This document shows positions 21,158 through 27,247 of a stretch of 56,031 nucleotides of DNA, one piece after another. Below the pieces are notes generated by a model. It saw only the letters and a list, made by a program, of their open reading frames with translations. It did no database searches and was not told the DNA's origin. Origin of the DNA: a virus. Each line of letters begins with the position of its first letter. The first letter of the stretch is position 1. Location of the stretch: positions 1-56,031 of the IMG/VR virus record IMGVR_UViG_3300010885_050120; one strand, written 5' to 3'. Position numbers and translations under genes: made by a program.

Positions 21158-21223
21158 CGCTTTACGGCCGCAACGCAGCTCCAGGCAGCCGGCGGCGTAG
21201 TCGAGCGGCTGGCCGCAGGGGGG

Positions 21224-21252
21224 TTGCGCGTTTGCGCGGCAGGTTGTAGAGT
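21224..21252 (+). promoter_or_regulatory. Promoter of gene 21294
   Basis: TTGCGC (variant -35), 17-base spacer, TAGAGT. A CGGG-GACTT-CCCG hairpin is at 21260-21272. Confidence 0.6.
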
Positions 21253-21293
21253 AGCAGTGCGGGGACTTCCCGTAAGAGTGAAGGAGGCAACAA

Positions 21294-21554
21294 ATGCGAG
21301 TGACGCAGAAAGATCTAGACGCAGTGCTCAATCTGGTAAACGGCGCGCGAAAGTATCCCGAGATCGGGTACTTCTACCTGATGGGCGCCTACGGCGGGCT
21401 GAAGTTCGTTCAGATCGTGAACGAGAGCGGCGGGGTGCGCGATGTACTCCCCCGCATCGGCTACGTCGGGAAGCGCCAGATGCTAGACGCTCTCACCTCT
21501 TACCTTGAGGGGCGAGGCGAGGCGCGCACGCTAGAGCATTACGGGATCAAATGA
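21294..21554 (+). CDS. Hypothetical protein, 86 aa
   Basis: AAGGAGG precedes the ATG. Begins with a helix (TQKDLDAVLNLVNGARK), then strands (GYFYLMGAYGGLKFVQIV) and a second helix (KRQMLDALTSYLEGRG). Compact alpha/beta protein of unknown family. Confidence 0.7.
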   Translation: MRVTQKDLDAVLNLVNGARKYPEIGYFYLMGAYGGLKFVQIVNESGGVRDVLPRIGYVGKRQMLDALTSYLEGRGEARTLEHYGIK

Positions 21555-21570
21555 GGCGCGGGGCGGGGGC

Positions 21571-21599
21571 TTGACGGCTCCCGCCCGTGCTGCTATCTT
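21571..21599 (+). promoter_or_regulatory. Promoter of gene 21641, overlapping a hairpin
   Basis: TTGACG, 17-base spacer, TATCTT. A GGGCGGG/CCCGCCC stem spans the -35 region and may double as the terminator of the previous unit. A CGGG-GATTT-CCCG hairpin is at 21607-21619. Confidence 0.65.
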
Positions 21600-21640
21600 G
21601 TAGGTGCGGGGATTTCCCGTCAGAGTGTAGGAGGTGCTAA

Positions 21641-21886
21641 ATGTTTAAGGTGTGCATCGTTGATAAGAGCGCGCCAGAGTTCGCGGGCGTTTCCGAGATC
21701 GTCGGGCTCGCAACGCTAGAAGATGCTAACCGCATCGCCCAGCGCGAAGCCTACGACACCGCCGAGGTGCTGCTAGGTGAGTGGCGCGTGGTTCGGGAGT
21801 CAATGAGCGCGGGCAAGTACGGCGCGCGGCTTGAGCCCAGCACGGGCGAGGCGGGCTACATCGTGGTGATGGTAGCGGGGCAGTAG
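21641..21886 (+). CDS. Hypothetical protein, 81 aa
   Basis: Reads strand-helix-helix-strand: MFKVCIVDKSAPEFAGV, LATLEDANRIAQREAYDTA, EWRVVRESM and YIVVMVAGQ, a plausible ferredoxin-like mini-fold. AGGAGG upstream. Unknown function. Confidence 0.7.
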   Translation: MFKVCIVDKSAPEFAGVSEIVGLATLEDANRIAQREAYDTAEVLLGEWRVVRESMSAGKYGARLEPSTGEAGYIVVMVAGQ

Positions 21887-21901
21887 GTTAGAGGTTACGG
21901 G

Positions 21902-21935
21902 TTAGGGGGTTAGGCGTAAACGCCTAGCCCCCTAA
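21902..21935 (+). terminator. Long GGGGGTTAGGCG hairpin
   Basis: 15 pairs (one G-T) with a four-base loop; the stem arms are TTAGGGGGTTAGGCG and its complement. Confidence 0.7.
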
Positions 21936-21982
21936 TGCTATGCAGGCCACAACGAGCTGCAGCTCCGGCACGCGGCAGGGGG

Positions 21983-22011
21983 TTGACGCTATCGCCGCGA
22001 GGTTGTAAAGT
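21983..22011 (+). promoter_or_regulatory. Promoter of gene 22056
   Basis: TTGACG, 17-base spacer, TAAAGT. A GGCGAGG-AGACA-CCTCGCC hairpin is at 22019-22037. Confidence 0.75.
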
Positions 22012-22055
22012 AAGGGTAGGCGAGGAGACACCTCGCCAGAGTGTAGGAGGCAACA

Positions 22056-22193
22056 ATGACGGTAAGCAAAAACTACGCGGGGGCGATCATCATCTCCGAC
22101 ATCATCGGCGGGGAGCGCGTGCAACGCGTCTACATCGGCTACACCAAGCGCGAGGCGATGAGCCGCTTCCGCAAGGAGATGCGCGCGAAGTAA
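22056..22193 (+). CDS. Small protein, 45 aa
   Basis: Starts at 22056 behind AGGAGG. It has two strands (GAIIISDIIGGERV, QRVYIGYT) followed by a basic helix (KREAMSRFRKEMRAK). Unknown function. Confidence 0.65.
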   Translation: MTVSKNYAGAIIISDIIGGERVQRVYIGYTKREAMSRFRKEMRAK

Positions 22194-22200
22194 TCCAAAG

Positions 22201-22266
22201 GCGGGCGGGGGGTTATCCCTCGCCCGCTTAGGGTTAGGGGTTATAGGTTAGGCGTAAACGCCTAAC
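22201..22266 (+). terminator. Two successive terminator-like hairpins
   Basis: GCGGGCG/CGCCCGC at 22201-22227 and GTTAGGCG-TAAA-CGCCTAAC at 22247-22266. Confidence 0.6.
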
Positions 22267-22294
22267 GCGCGCAGGCCCCGAATAGAGCTCGGAG

Positions 22295-22302
22295 TGTAAC
22301 AA
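22295..22302. promoter_or_regulatory. TGTAACAA element
   Basis: Single copy TGTAACAA 31 bases upstream of the next promoter. Confidence 0.4.
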
Positions 22303-22332
22303 TTGAGGCCCGCCGGGGGCGCGGTAGGGGGC

Positions 22333-22361
22333 TTGACGATTCTCGCGCGATGACCGAGAAT
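22333..22361 (+). promoter_or_regulatory. Promoter of gene 22406
   Basis: TTGACG, 17-base spacer, GAGAAT. The whole promoter, spacer included, is identical to that at 24710-24738. A GAGGGG/CCCCTC hairpin follows at 22369-22387. Confidence 0.65.
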
Positions 22362-22405
22362 ACAGGTAGAGGGGCGAGTGACCCCTCATAAGAAAGGAGT
22401 CCACA

Positions 22406-22612
22406 ATGGACTACGAGACGTACGAGATGGATGACCTCGGGACGGGTTTTGAGGAAGCCGCCGAGCGCGAGTATGACCGCCGCGAGGAAGCCGCCATTGA
22501 CGCGGTACGTTTCCCCGATGCGGGCATCATCGCCTTCTTCACACCGCGCTCGTGCGCGGCGAAGACGTGCTGGATCGGCGACAATCACACCATTGACTGC
22601 TTGCCCTTCTAG
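22406..22612 (+). CDS. Small acidic family protein, copy 1, 68 aa
   Basis: Begins MDYETYEMDDLGTGFEEA and ends TCWIGDNHTIDCLPF. The N-terminal half (AEREYDRREEAAIDAVRFPD) is shared with gene 23768, and the C-terminal half (IIAFF-PRSC, AKTCWIGDNH, DCLPF) with gene 25652. Two Cys and a His near the C-terminus may bind metal. Family not recognised outside this window. Confidence 0.7.
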   Translation: MDYETYEMDDLGTGFEEAAEREYDRREEAAIDAVRFPDAGIIAFFTPRSCAAKTCWIGDNHTIDCLPF

Positions 22613-22618
22613 GGCACG

Positions 22619-22644
22619 GGGGGCGGGGGTTATACCCCGCCCCC
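22619..22644 (+). terminator. GGGGGCGGGG/CCCCGCCCCC hairpin
   Basis: Perfect 10-bp stem with a 6-base loop; the same stem recurs at 26800. Confidence 0.7.
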
Positions 22645-22710
22645 TAGCGGTTAGGGGTTATAGGTTATGGATTATGCATAACGCATAATGCGCAGGCCGC
22701 GCCAAAGCTT

Positions 22711-22726
22711 TGTAACAATGTAACAA
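22711..22726. promoter_or_regulatory. Tandem TGTAACAA element
   Basis: TGTAACAATGTAACAA preceded by AAGCTT; 19 bases upstream of the next promoter. Confidence 0.55.
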
Positions 22727-22745
22727 TCGAGTCGGTCACGGGGGA

Positions 22746-22774
22746 TTGACGCGATGCGCTTCCCGTGGTCTAAT
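22746..22774 (+). promoter_or_regulatory. Promoter of gene 22817
   Basis: TTGACG, 17-base spacer, TCTAAT. A GAGGGGC/GCTTCTC hairpin is at 22782-22799. Confidence 0.65.
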
Positions 22775-22816
22775 GGATGCAGAGGGGCGAACGCTTCTCA
22801 GAAGAAGGAGGACGCA

Positions 22817-23002
22817 ATGGGAATGACGAAAACGGGTAGCGGCATCGTGCTTGTCGGCTATCTAGACACCGCGTGCGGGGTTGTATTCTGCCGCGATTGT
22901 GGAGACCACGGCGATGGGACGTGGATGGAGACCATCTACTCCCCCGACGTCAATGAGGACACCCCGCCGTGCTCCTCGTGCGATGCACGGTTGGACGCCT
23001 AG
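22817..23002 (+). CDS. Zinc-ribbon-like protein, 61 aa
   Basis: Start at 22817 behind AAGGAGG. CGVVFCRDCGDHGDG and a C-terminal CSSCD form a Cys4 zinc-ribbon arrangement separated by an acidic loop. Function unknown. Confidence 0.72.
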   Translation: MGMTKTGSGIVLVGYLDTACGVVFCRDCGDHGDGTWMETIYSPDVNEDTPPCSSCDARLDA

Positions 23003-23021
23003 GGTTATCGGTTAGGGGTTA

Positions 23022-23047
23022 GGGGTTAGGTGATAACGCCTAACCCC
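23022..23047 (+). terminator. GGGGTTAGG/CCTAACCCC hairpin
   Basis: Perfect 9-bp stem with an 8-base loop. Confidence 0.6.
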
Positions 23048-23074
23048 TGCCGCCCCGCTGGCCTCCCCAGAGCT

Positions 23075-23091
23075 TTGTAACAATGTAACAA
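23075..23091. promoter_or_regulatory. Tandem TGTAACAA element
   Basis: TTGTAACAATGTAACAA preceded by AGCT, 19 bases upstream of the next promoter. Confidence 0.55.
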
Positions 23092-23110
23092 TCGGGCGGC
23101 CAGAGGGGTA

Positions 23111-23139
23111 TTGACTCTTTGCCCGTTTGGGTGTTCAAT
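23111..23139 (+). promoter_or_regulatory. Promoter of gene 23183
   Basis: TTGACT, 17-base spacer, TTCAAT. An ACGGGA/TCCCGT hairpin is at 23148-23166. Confidence 0.6.
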
Positions 23140-23182
23140 AGGTGTAGACGGGACGAGTGCTCCCGTAGATGTGGAGGGTCAT

Positions 23183-23461
23183 ATGACCATCACAATGAAA
23201 GAGGCGGCAGACATCCTGACCGCTTCCGATGGGCGGATCGTTTCCGTTGTTTTCGTGAAGCGCACCACGGGCGAGACCCGCACGATGGTATGCCGAACGG
23301 GCGTTAAAAAGCACCTGAAGGGCGGGGACGCCGCCTATTCGTTCAGCGCCAATGCGCTCCTGAGCGTTTGGGATATGGGAGTGAAGGGTTATCGCTCCAT
23401 CCCGCTTGATGGGATCGTCTCCCTCAAGAGCGGCGGCGTAGAGTACGCGGTCAAAGGGTAG
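23183..23461 (+). CDS. WYL_2/DUF2693-like Sm-fold protein, copy 2
   Basis: 92 residues from the ATG at 23183 (GGAGGG upstream). It aligns without gaps to gene 19425 over almost its whole length, sharing RTGVKKHLKGGDAAYSF exactly. Differences are mostly conservative, indicating an older duplication kept under selection. Confidence 0.7.
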   Translation: MTITMKEAADILTASDGRIVSVVFVKRTTGETRTMVCRTGVKKHLKGGDAAYSFSANALLSVWDMGVKGYRSIPLDGIVSLKSGGVEYAVKG

Positions 23462-23472
23462 GGCAAAGGGAG

Positions 23473-23491
23473 GAGGGGGACGCGCCCCCTC
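23473..23491 (+). terminator. GAGGGGG/CCCCCTC hairpin
   Basis: Perfect 7-bp stem with a five-base loop shortly after the stop codon. Confidence 0.55.
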
Positions 23492-23532
23492 TCCCCGCCC
23501 GAAAAGCTGACGGCGGGGCCTCGCAAGGGGTA

Positions 23533-23561
23533 TTGACAAACGCGGCGGAGTGTGCTACAAT
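23533..23561 (+). promoter_or_regulatory. Orphan promoter 1 (no gene downstream)
   Basis: TTGACA, 17-base spacer, TACAAT: one of the best consensus matches in the array. The next 130 bases hold only GGGGTTA-type repeats and GC-rich inverted repeats, then the promoter of gene 23768. It looks like a cassette that lost its gene. Confidence 0.65.
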
Positions 23562-23694
23562 AAAGGGGGAAGGGTTATAGGTTACGAGCTTACGGGTTAG
23601 GGGTTATAGGTTACGGCCTAACGCGTAACGCGCCCGGCGCCGCCGGCAGCGGCCTCGACTGAAAAAGCTCTGGCCGTGACGGCCACAAGGGGGG
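23562..23694 (+). repeat. Gene-less spacer with GGTTATAGG/GGGGTTA repeats
   Basis: Contains several copies of GTTA(C/G/T)GGG or GGTTATAGG and CGCGTAACGCG-type palindromes. No ORF or ribosome site is seen. Confidence 0.5.
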
Positions 23695-23723
23695 TTGACG
23701 ATTCTTCAATGATGACGGAGAAT
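23695..23723 (+). promoter_or_regulatory. Promoter of gene 23768
   Basis: TTGACG, 17-base spacer, GAGAAT. A GAGGGG-CAGACG-CCTCTC hairpin is at 23731-23748. Confidence 0.65.
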
Positions 23724-23767
23724 GAGTGCAGAGGGGCAGACGCCTCTCACAAGAAAAGGGGTGCAAC

Positions 23768-23989
23768 ATGTACGACGAACTGGACGACATGGGTACGGGA
23801 TACGAAGAGGCGGCGGAGCGGGAGTACGACCGCCGCGAAGAGGCGGCGATCCACGCCGTACGCTTCCCAGATGAGGCGATTCTGGCATTCTTCGCCCCGA
23901 CCCCCTGCGACTGCGCGAAGGGCGATACCGACGCTGCGGTTGGGGCGCTGCTAACGGGGCGCTGCGCCCGCTGCGGTTGGGGTGCATAG
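23768..23989 (+). CDS. Small acidic family protein, copy 2, 73 aa
   Basis: Start at 23768 (AGGGG upstream). The first 45 residues (MYDELDDMGTGYEEAAEREY...) match gene 22406 closely. The C-terminus differs: PTPCDCAKGD ... RCARCGWGA, giving four Cys in two pairs instead of the CWIGDNH end. It seems to have exchanged its C-terminal module. Confidence 0.7.
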   Translation: MYDELDDMGTGYEEAAEREYDRREEAAIHAVRFPDEAILAFFAPTPCDCAKGDTDAAVGALLTGRCARCGWGA

Positions 23990-24010
23990 CGGTTAGGGGT
24001 TAGGCGAGAG

Positions 24011-24038
24011 GGGGAGGCGCGGGGCGCCTCCCCTTTTT
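24011..24038 (+). terminator. Rho-independent terminator
   Basis: GGGGAGGCGC-GGG-GCGCCTCCCC perfect 10-bp stem followed by TTTTT. Confidence 0.85.
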
Positions 24039-24091
24039 GTTGGCCTGCGCAAAGCTTTGTAACATGTAACAATCTGGGCGGAGCTGGGGTA

Positions 24092-24120
24092 TTGACAAAC
24101 TTCGCTAAACATGCTACTAT
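24092..24120 (+). promoter_or_regulatory. Orphan promoter 2 (no gene downstream)
   Basis: TTGACA, 17-base spacer, TACTAT. No ribosome site or ORF follows before the next promoter 130 bases on. Confidence 0.6.
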
Positions 24121-24251
24121 GGAGCTGGAGAGGGGCCCCGCTTTCTGGCGGCCGGTTAGGGGTTACGGGTTATGTGTTATGTGTAACATGTAACAATCAA
24201 GTGCGCCCCCGGGAATGTAACAAAAGCTCTGGCACCGGCCATGATGCCCCA

Positions 24252-24280
24252 TTGACGATAGCCGCGCTCTATGGGATACT
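24252..24280 (+). promoter_or_regulatory. Promoter of gene 24327
   Basis: TTGACG, 17-base spacer, GATACT. A GCGAGGG-AGACT-CTCTCGC hairpin is at 24288-24306. Confidence 0.65.
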
Positions 24281-24326
24281 AGGTGCAGCGAGGGAGACTC
24301 TCTCGCAAGAGTGAAAGGGGTACGCA

Positions 24327-24536
24327 ATGGAAAGCGCAATCCTGAACATTACGCGCGGCGAGGCGCAAGAGTCGCGATGGTTGGCGGGGATCGCAACCGA
24401 CCAACTAAAGGGCGCGCAGGATGCAATGCTTGCGGGCGACCTAGACGATGCGGCGGCGGCGATCCGCCGTGCGGTAACCGCGCTAGGGATGATCGCCAAT
24501 AGCCAGACGGCAATCCTGAAGCGCACGGATCGCTAG
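24327..24536 (+). CDS. Small helical protein, 69 aa
   Basis: Predicted long helices with Ala-rich faces (QDAMLAGDLDDAAAAIRRAVTALGMIAN), suggesting a two-helix hairpin or coiled coil. No motif recognised. Confidence 0.68.
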   Translation: MESAILNITRGEAQESRWLAGIATDQLKGAQDAMLAGDLDDAAAAIRRAVTALGMIANSQTAILKRTDR

Positions 24537-24542
24537 TACTAA

Positions 24543-24580
24543 GAGGGAGGGGGAAGCGCCCCCTCCCTCTCTCTTTCTTT
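24543..24580 (+). terminator. Rho-independent terminator
   Basis: GAGGGAGGGGG-AAGCG-CCCCCTCCCTC perfect 11-bp stem followed by a T-rich tract (TCTCTTTCTTTT). Confidence 0.85.
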
Positions 24581-24709
24581 TCTAGCTGCTAGGTGTTATG
24601 GATTATGAGTTAGGGGTTATAGGTTATGGGTTAGGTGTAACGCGTAATGCGCGGGAGGGCCGGCCCGAGCATCCACACTTGAGATTCCGGCTACCCGCCA
24701 TCTACCCCC

Positions 24710-24738
24710 TTGACGATTCTCGCGCGATGACCGAGAAT
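24710..24738 (+). promoter_or_regulatory. Promoter of gene 24786
   Basis: Same sequence as the promoter at 22333, including spacer. A GCAGAGG-ACAAT-CCTCTGC hairpin is at 24746-24764. Confidence 0.7.
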
Positions 24739-24785
24739 AGGTGTAGCAGAGGACAATCCTCTGCAAGAGTGAAGGGAGACCAGAG

Positions 24786-25040
24786 ATGGTAGACCAGAAG
24801 GAACTGGCGGCAATCATCGCCAGCACCCCCGCCGAGGGTGCAGTCCGCGAGGCGGCAGTAATCGGCGAAGTGGATCGCAACGACGATGCGCTCCTCGGCA
24901 CGCTCTTCAAGCAGGTGGCAGGTGGTCTGCTCTCGGTGGCGGCGTATGAGACCATCTACGCTAAGACTGACAAGCACGGGAAGTTTGTGGATGACGCGTG
25001 GCGCCTCATCGCCATCCGCACCATCCGCTACGGGTTGTAG
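24786..25040 (+). CDS. Hypothetical protein, 84 aa
   Basis: GGGAG upstream. Helical, with AAVIGEVDRNDDALLGTLFK and a hydrophobic segment (QVAGGLLSVAAYETIY), ending IRTIRYGL. Probably a small soluble helical bundle. Unknown family. Confidence 0.68.
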   Translation: MVDQKELAAIIASTPAEGAVREAAVIGEVDRNDDALLGTLFKQVAGGLLSVAAYETIYAKTDKHGKFVDDAWRLIAIRTIRYGL

Positions 25041-25046
25041 CAGAGA

Positions 25047-25073
25047 GGGAGAGGGGGATACGCCCCCTCTCCC
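25047..25073 (+). terminator. GGGAGAGGGGG/CCCCCTCTCCC hairpin
   Basis: Perfect 11-bp stem with a five-base loop. Confidence 0.75.
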
Positions 25074-25090
25074 CCCTCGGGGGCTATCGG

Positions 25091-25130
25091 TTAGGGGTTA
25101 GGGGTTAGAGGTTAGGGGTTATAGGTTATC
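25091..25130 (+). repeat. Longest telomere-like GGGGTTA tract
   Basis: GGTTAGGGG repeated with GAGG and ATAGG variants, giving at least three G4 runs separated by TTA within 40 bases, so a G-quadruplex on the plus strand is possible. Confidence 0.6.
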
Positions 25131-25201
25131 GCGTATGGCGTATGACGCGTGCGGGCCAGCATCTTGAGCCCGCTACCAGCTCCGAGCCCGGGCTAGACCC
25201 C

Positions 25202-25230
25202 TTGACGCTATCCGCTTGAGGGTGTTTAAT
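25202..25230 (+). promoter_or_regulatory. Promoter of gene 25274
   Basis: TTGACG, 17-base spacer, TTTAAT. A GAGGGGC-AGAC-GCTCCTC hairpin is at 25238-25255. Confidence 0.65.
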
Positions 25231-25273
25231 AGGTGCAGAGGGGCAGACGCTCCTCGAGAGTGTAGGAGGAACC

Positions 25274-25423
25274 ATGGACAAGGAGACTCGACTAGCCGAG
25301 CATGAGGGTCATACGATCCGCATCGCTCGAGACGCCGAGACGGGGATCAGCACCCTTGAATGCGACTCCTGCGGGGAATACCTGCTCGAGCAGTACGATG
25401 ATGGAATGGTGCTCTGGGGGTAG
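25274..25423 (+). CDS. Small Cys protein, 49 aa
   Basis: Starts at 25274 with AGGAGG upstream. Contains LECDSCGEYLLEQY, a single CxxCG knuckle, and an early His pair (EHEGH) that could complete a metal site. Confidence 0.65.
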   Translation: MDKETRLAEHEGHTIRIARDAETGISTLECDSCGEYLLEQYDDGMVLWG

Positions 25424-25430
25424 GTGCAAC

Positions 25431-25454
25431 GGGGAGGGGCTCGAGCCCCTCCCC
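25431..25454 (+). terminator. GGGGAGGGGC/GCCCCTCCCC hairpin
   Basis: Perfect 10-bp stem with a TCGA loop. Confidence 0.7.
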
Positions 25455-25576
25455 CCTTCGGGGGTTATAGCCCGGGTTAGGCGTTATGGGGTTAGGTGTT
25501 ATGGCGTATCGCGTATGGCCTGCGCGGAGCTGGGCAGGGTAGCCGGCTCGGGCGGGTACGGGCTCGAGTGTGCCCC

Positions 25577-25605
25577 TTGACAATAGCCGCGCCGTACCTG
25601 AGAAT
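25577..25605 (+). promoter_or_regulatory. Promoter of gene 25652
   Basis: TTGACA, 17-base spacer, GAGAAT. A GAGGGG-CAGACG-CCTCTC hairpin, identical to that of gene 23768, is at 25613-25630. Confidence 0.65.
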
Positions 25606-25651
25606 AGAGGTAGAGGGGCAGACGCCTCTCATGAGTGAAGGGAGAACCGAG

Positions 25652-25849
25652 ATGGACTGGATGAACGAGATGGGCGAGATGATCGCGGTGGATGCGCCAG
25701 AGCGCGAGGATGCGCACGATGCGATGGTGGACTCGCAGATCGCAATCATCCGCGATGAGCAGATCATCGCGTTCTTTGCCCCGCGATCCTGCGAGGCTAA
25801 GACCTGCTGGATCGGCGACAACCACGGGAACGATTGTCTCCCGTTCTAG
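25652..25849 (+). CDS. Small acidic family protein, copy 3, 65 aa
   Basis: Start at 25652 with GAAGGGAG upstream; an ATG at 25631 overlaps the leader hairpin. The C-terminal half (IIAFFAPRSCEAKTCWIGDN, then H and DCLPF) is nearly the same as in gene 22406; the N-terminal half is diverged. Cys and His positions are kept. Confidence 0.7.
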   Translation: MDWMNEMGEMIAVDAPEREDAHDAMVDSQIAIIRDEQIIAFFAPRSCEAKTCWIGDNHGNDCLPF

Positions 25850-25855
25850 GGGTTA

Positions 25856-25878
25856 GGGGCGGGGGTTATCCCCGCCCC
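25856..25878 (+). terminator. GGGGCGGGG/CCCCGCCCC hairpin
   Basis: Perfect 9-bp stem with a five-base loop. Confidence 0.65.
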
Positions 25879-25974
25879 GCCCTTAGGGGTTAGGGGTTAG
25901 AGGTTAGGGGTAAACGCATACCGCGCCAGCGCCTATGGGCAGGGGCTACCTCGCCGGCTACTCAATCGGGGCTC

Positions 25975-26003
25975 TTGACATACTCGCCGCGATGCCCGAC
26001 AAT
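25975..26003 (+). promoter_or_regulatory. Promoter of gene 26065
   Basis: TTGACA, 17-base spacer, GACAAT. A GAGGG-GATGCA-CCCTC hairpin is at 26011-26026. Confidence 0.65.
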
Positions 26004-26064
26004 AGAGGCAGAGGGGATGCACCCTCTACGCATCGGGAGCGTATGAATCCCGGGGAGGGTCATC

Positions 26065-26352
26065 ATGACCAGACCAACAAACGAGGGGCGTATCATCGGC
26101 GACATGTTCGCCCCCCGCGATACCTGGGCGGCGCTCAACGCAGCCCGGGGCGTAGAAGAGGCGCGCGCTTTTGCGCTTCTGGTAGAGGCAGAGCGTATTA
26201 TGCTCGCCACTCAGCATCCGGGCGTGGCGTACGACATCAGCGCCGCCGCAGAGGCGTTGCAGAGTGTCTGCACCGATGAGGCGGACATCATCATCCGCCA
26301 GCAGGGGCTAACGCCCCGCCAGCGCCAAGAGGCGGGCGAGGCTATCGCCTAG
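26065..26352 (+). CDS. Hypothetical helical protein, 95 aa
   Basis: GGAGGGTC precedes the ATG. After a short basic start, helices dominate (TWAALNAARGVEEARAFALLVEAERIM reported by position, residues about 20-46; ISAAAEALQSVCTDEAD). The end is LTPRQRQEAGEAIA. No family recognised. Confidence 0.68.
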   Translation: MTRPTNEGRIIGDMFAPRDTWAALNAARGVEEARAFALLVEAERIMLATQHPGVAYDISAAAEALQSVCTDEADIIIRQQGLTPRQRQEAGEAIA

Positions 26353-26378
26353 CACCTAGCCCGCCGGCGGGCACCTAG

Positions 26379-26410
26379 CACCCCTCGCCTACGGGCGGGG
26401 GGTGTTTTGT
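26379..26410 (+). terminator. Rho-independent terminator
   Basis: CACCCCTCGCC pairs throughout with GGCGGGGGGTG (one G-T), followed by TTTTGTT. Confidence 0.8.
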
Positions 26411-26524
26411 TATGTGCCCCGGTTATCGGTTAGGTGTTATGGGTTAGAGGTTAGGGGTTAGGGTGTATCGCGTATGCCGCGCGCGGTGCTGGTTGTCTGG
26501 TAGCCGGCGCCCTAGTGAGGGTGC

Positions 26525-26553
26525 TTGACGATACGCGCGGGGCGTGTTCTAAT
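26525..26553 (+). promoter_or_regulatory. Promoter of gene 26602
   Basis: TTGACG, 17-base spacer, TCTAAT. A GGCGGAGG-ACAAT-CCACCGCC hairpin with one internal mismatch is at 26563-26583. Confidence 0.68.
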
Positions 26554-26601
26554 AGGTGCAGAGGCGGAGGACAATCCACCGCCCAAGAGGAGGACTGAAC
26601 G

Positions 26602-26793
26602 ATGGAACGATGCGAGGCACGAACGAACGAGGAGATGGGAACCTACCAACCAGACGCCATTGACGGGGATTGCGAGAATCCCGTGGTGACACACTTCACT
26701 AATGAGGAGTCTGGCGCGGTAGTACCCTTCTGCGAGTATCACCGCGATGAGATGCACGACATCGCCCACGCGATTATGGCGCTTTACTGCTAG
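26602..26793 (+). CDS. Small Cys/His protein, 63 aa
   Basis: GAGGAGG upstream. Has C at 4, DCENP, FCEYHRDEMHD and a final Cys; the FCEYH step with upstream Cys suggests a Cys3-His zinc site. Function unknown. Confidence 0.68.
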   Translation: MERCEARTNEEMGTYQPDAIDGDCENPVVTHFTNEESGAVVPFCEYHRDEMHDIAHAIMALYC

Positions 26794-26799
26794 GGGATA

Positions 26800-26825
26800 G
26801 GGGGCGGGGGTTATACCCCGCCCCC
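26800..26825 (+). terminator. GGGGGCGGGG/CCCCGCCCCC hairpin
   Basis: Same perfect stem and loop as at 22619. Confidence 0.7.
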
Positions 26826-26966
26826 TAGCCGCCGGCTATGGGTTAGAGGTTAGGCGGTTAGAGGTTAGAGGTTAGGCAGTTAGGGGTTATGGCGTACCGC
26901 GTACGGCCCGCGAGAGCTGCGGGCGATCCAGCCCGTAGCCGGCACCTAGCGGCCGTATCCGCCCTC

Positions 26967-26995
26967 TTGACAATAACCGCCCGCCGTGGTCTAAT
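26967..26995 (+). promoter_or_regulatory. Promoter of gene 27046 (last of the array)
   Basis: TTGACA, 17-base spacer, TCTAAT. A GAGG-type hairpin with a bulge is at 27003-27025. Confidence 0.65.
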
Positions 26996-27045
26996 AGACG
27001 CAGAGGGGAGGCACTAGACCTCCTCCAAAGAAAAGGAGCACTAAG

Positions 27046-27240
27046 ATGGACAACTTCACAGAGGGCTGGTACGCAGGAATGGACACTAAGAGCCTCCGCG
27101 AGGAAGCGGCAAGAGCAGAGAAGGAGGCGCAGGAATGGGAGAAGCAGCGCCAGAGGGACAACGAGGACGCAGCGGAGCGCCGCAGCCTCATCGCCCGGAT
27201 TGACGCGGCGAAGCGAAAACTCATCAGCCGAGCACTCTAA
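27046..27240 (+). CDS. Small coiled-coil protein, 64 aa
   Basis: After MDNFTEGWYAGMD the protein is a continuous charged helix (SLREEAARAEKEAQEWEKQR...), a likely coiled coil. It is the last gene of the array. Confidence 0.68.
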   Translation: MDNFTEGWYAGMDTKSLREEAARAEKEAQEWEKQRQRDNEDAAERRSLIARIDAAKRKLISRAL

Positions 27241-27247
27241 ACGGGAC

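Larger units (their letters stand above)
23990..24326 (+). other. Gene-less spacer holding a terminator, operators and an orphan promoter
   Basis: In order: a strong terminator, TGTAACATGTAACAA at 24059-24073, orphan promoter 24092-24120, a GGGGCCCC palindrome, GTTAGGGGTTA repeats near 24155-24180, TGTAACATGTAACAA at 24182-24196, TGTAACAA at 24216-24223, then the promoter of gene 24327. No coding frame is convincing. Confidence 0.6.

Noticed and set aside
16296-26890. CRISPR array from the regularly recurring repeats
   Set aside because: Repeats are variable in sequence and length, separated by whole genes rather than short spacers, and no cas genes accompany them.
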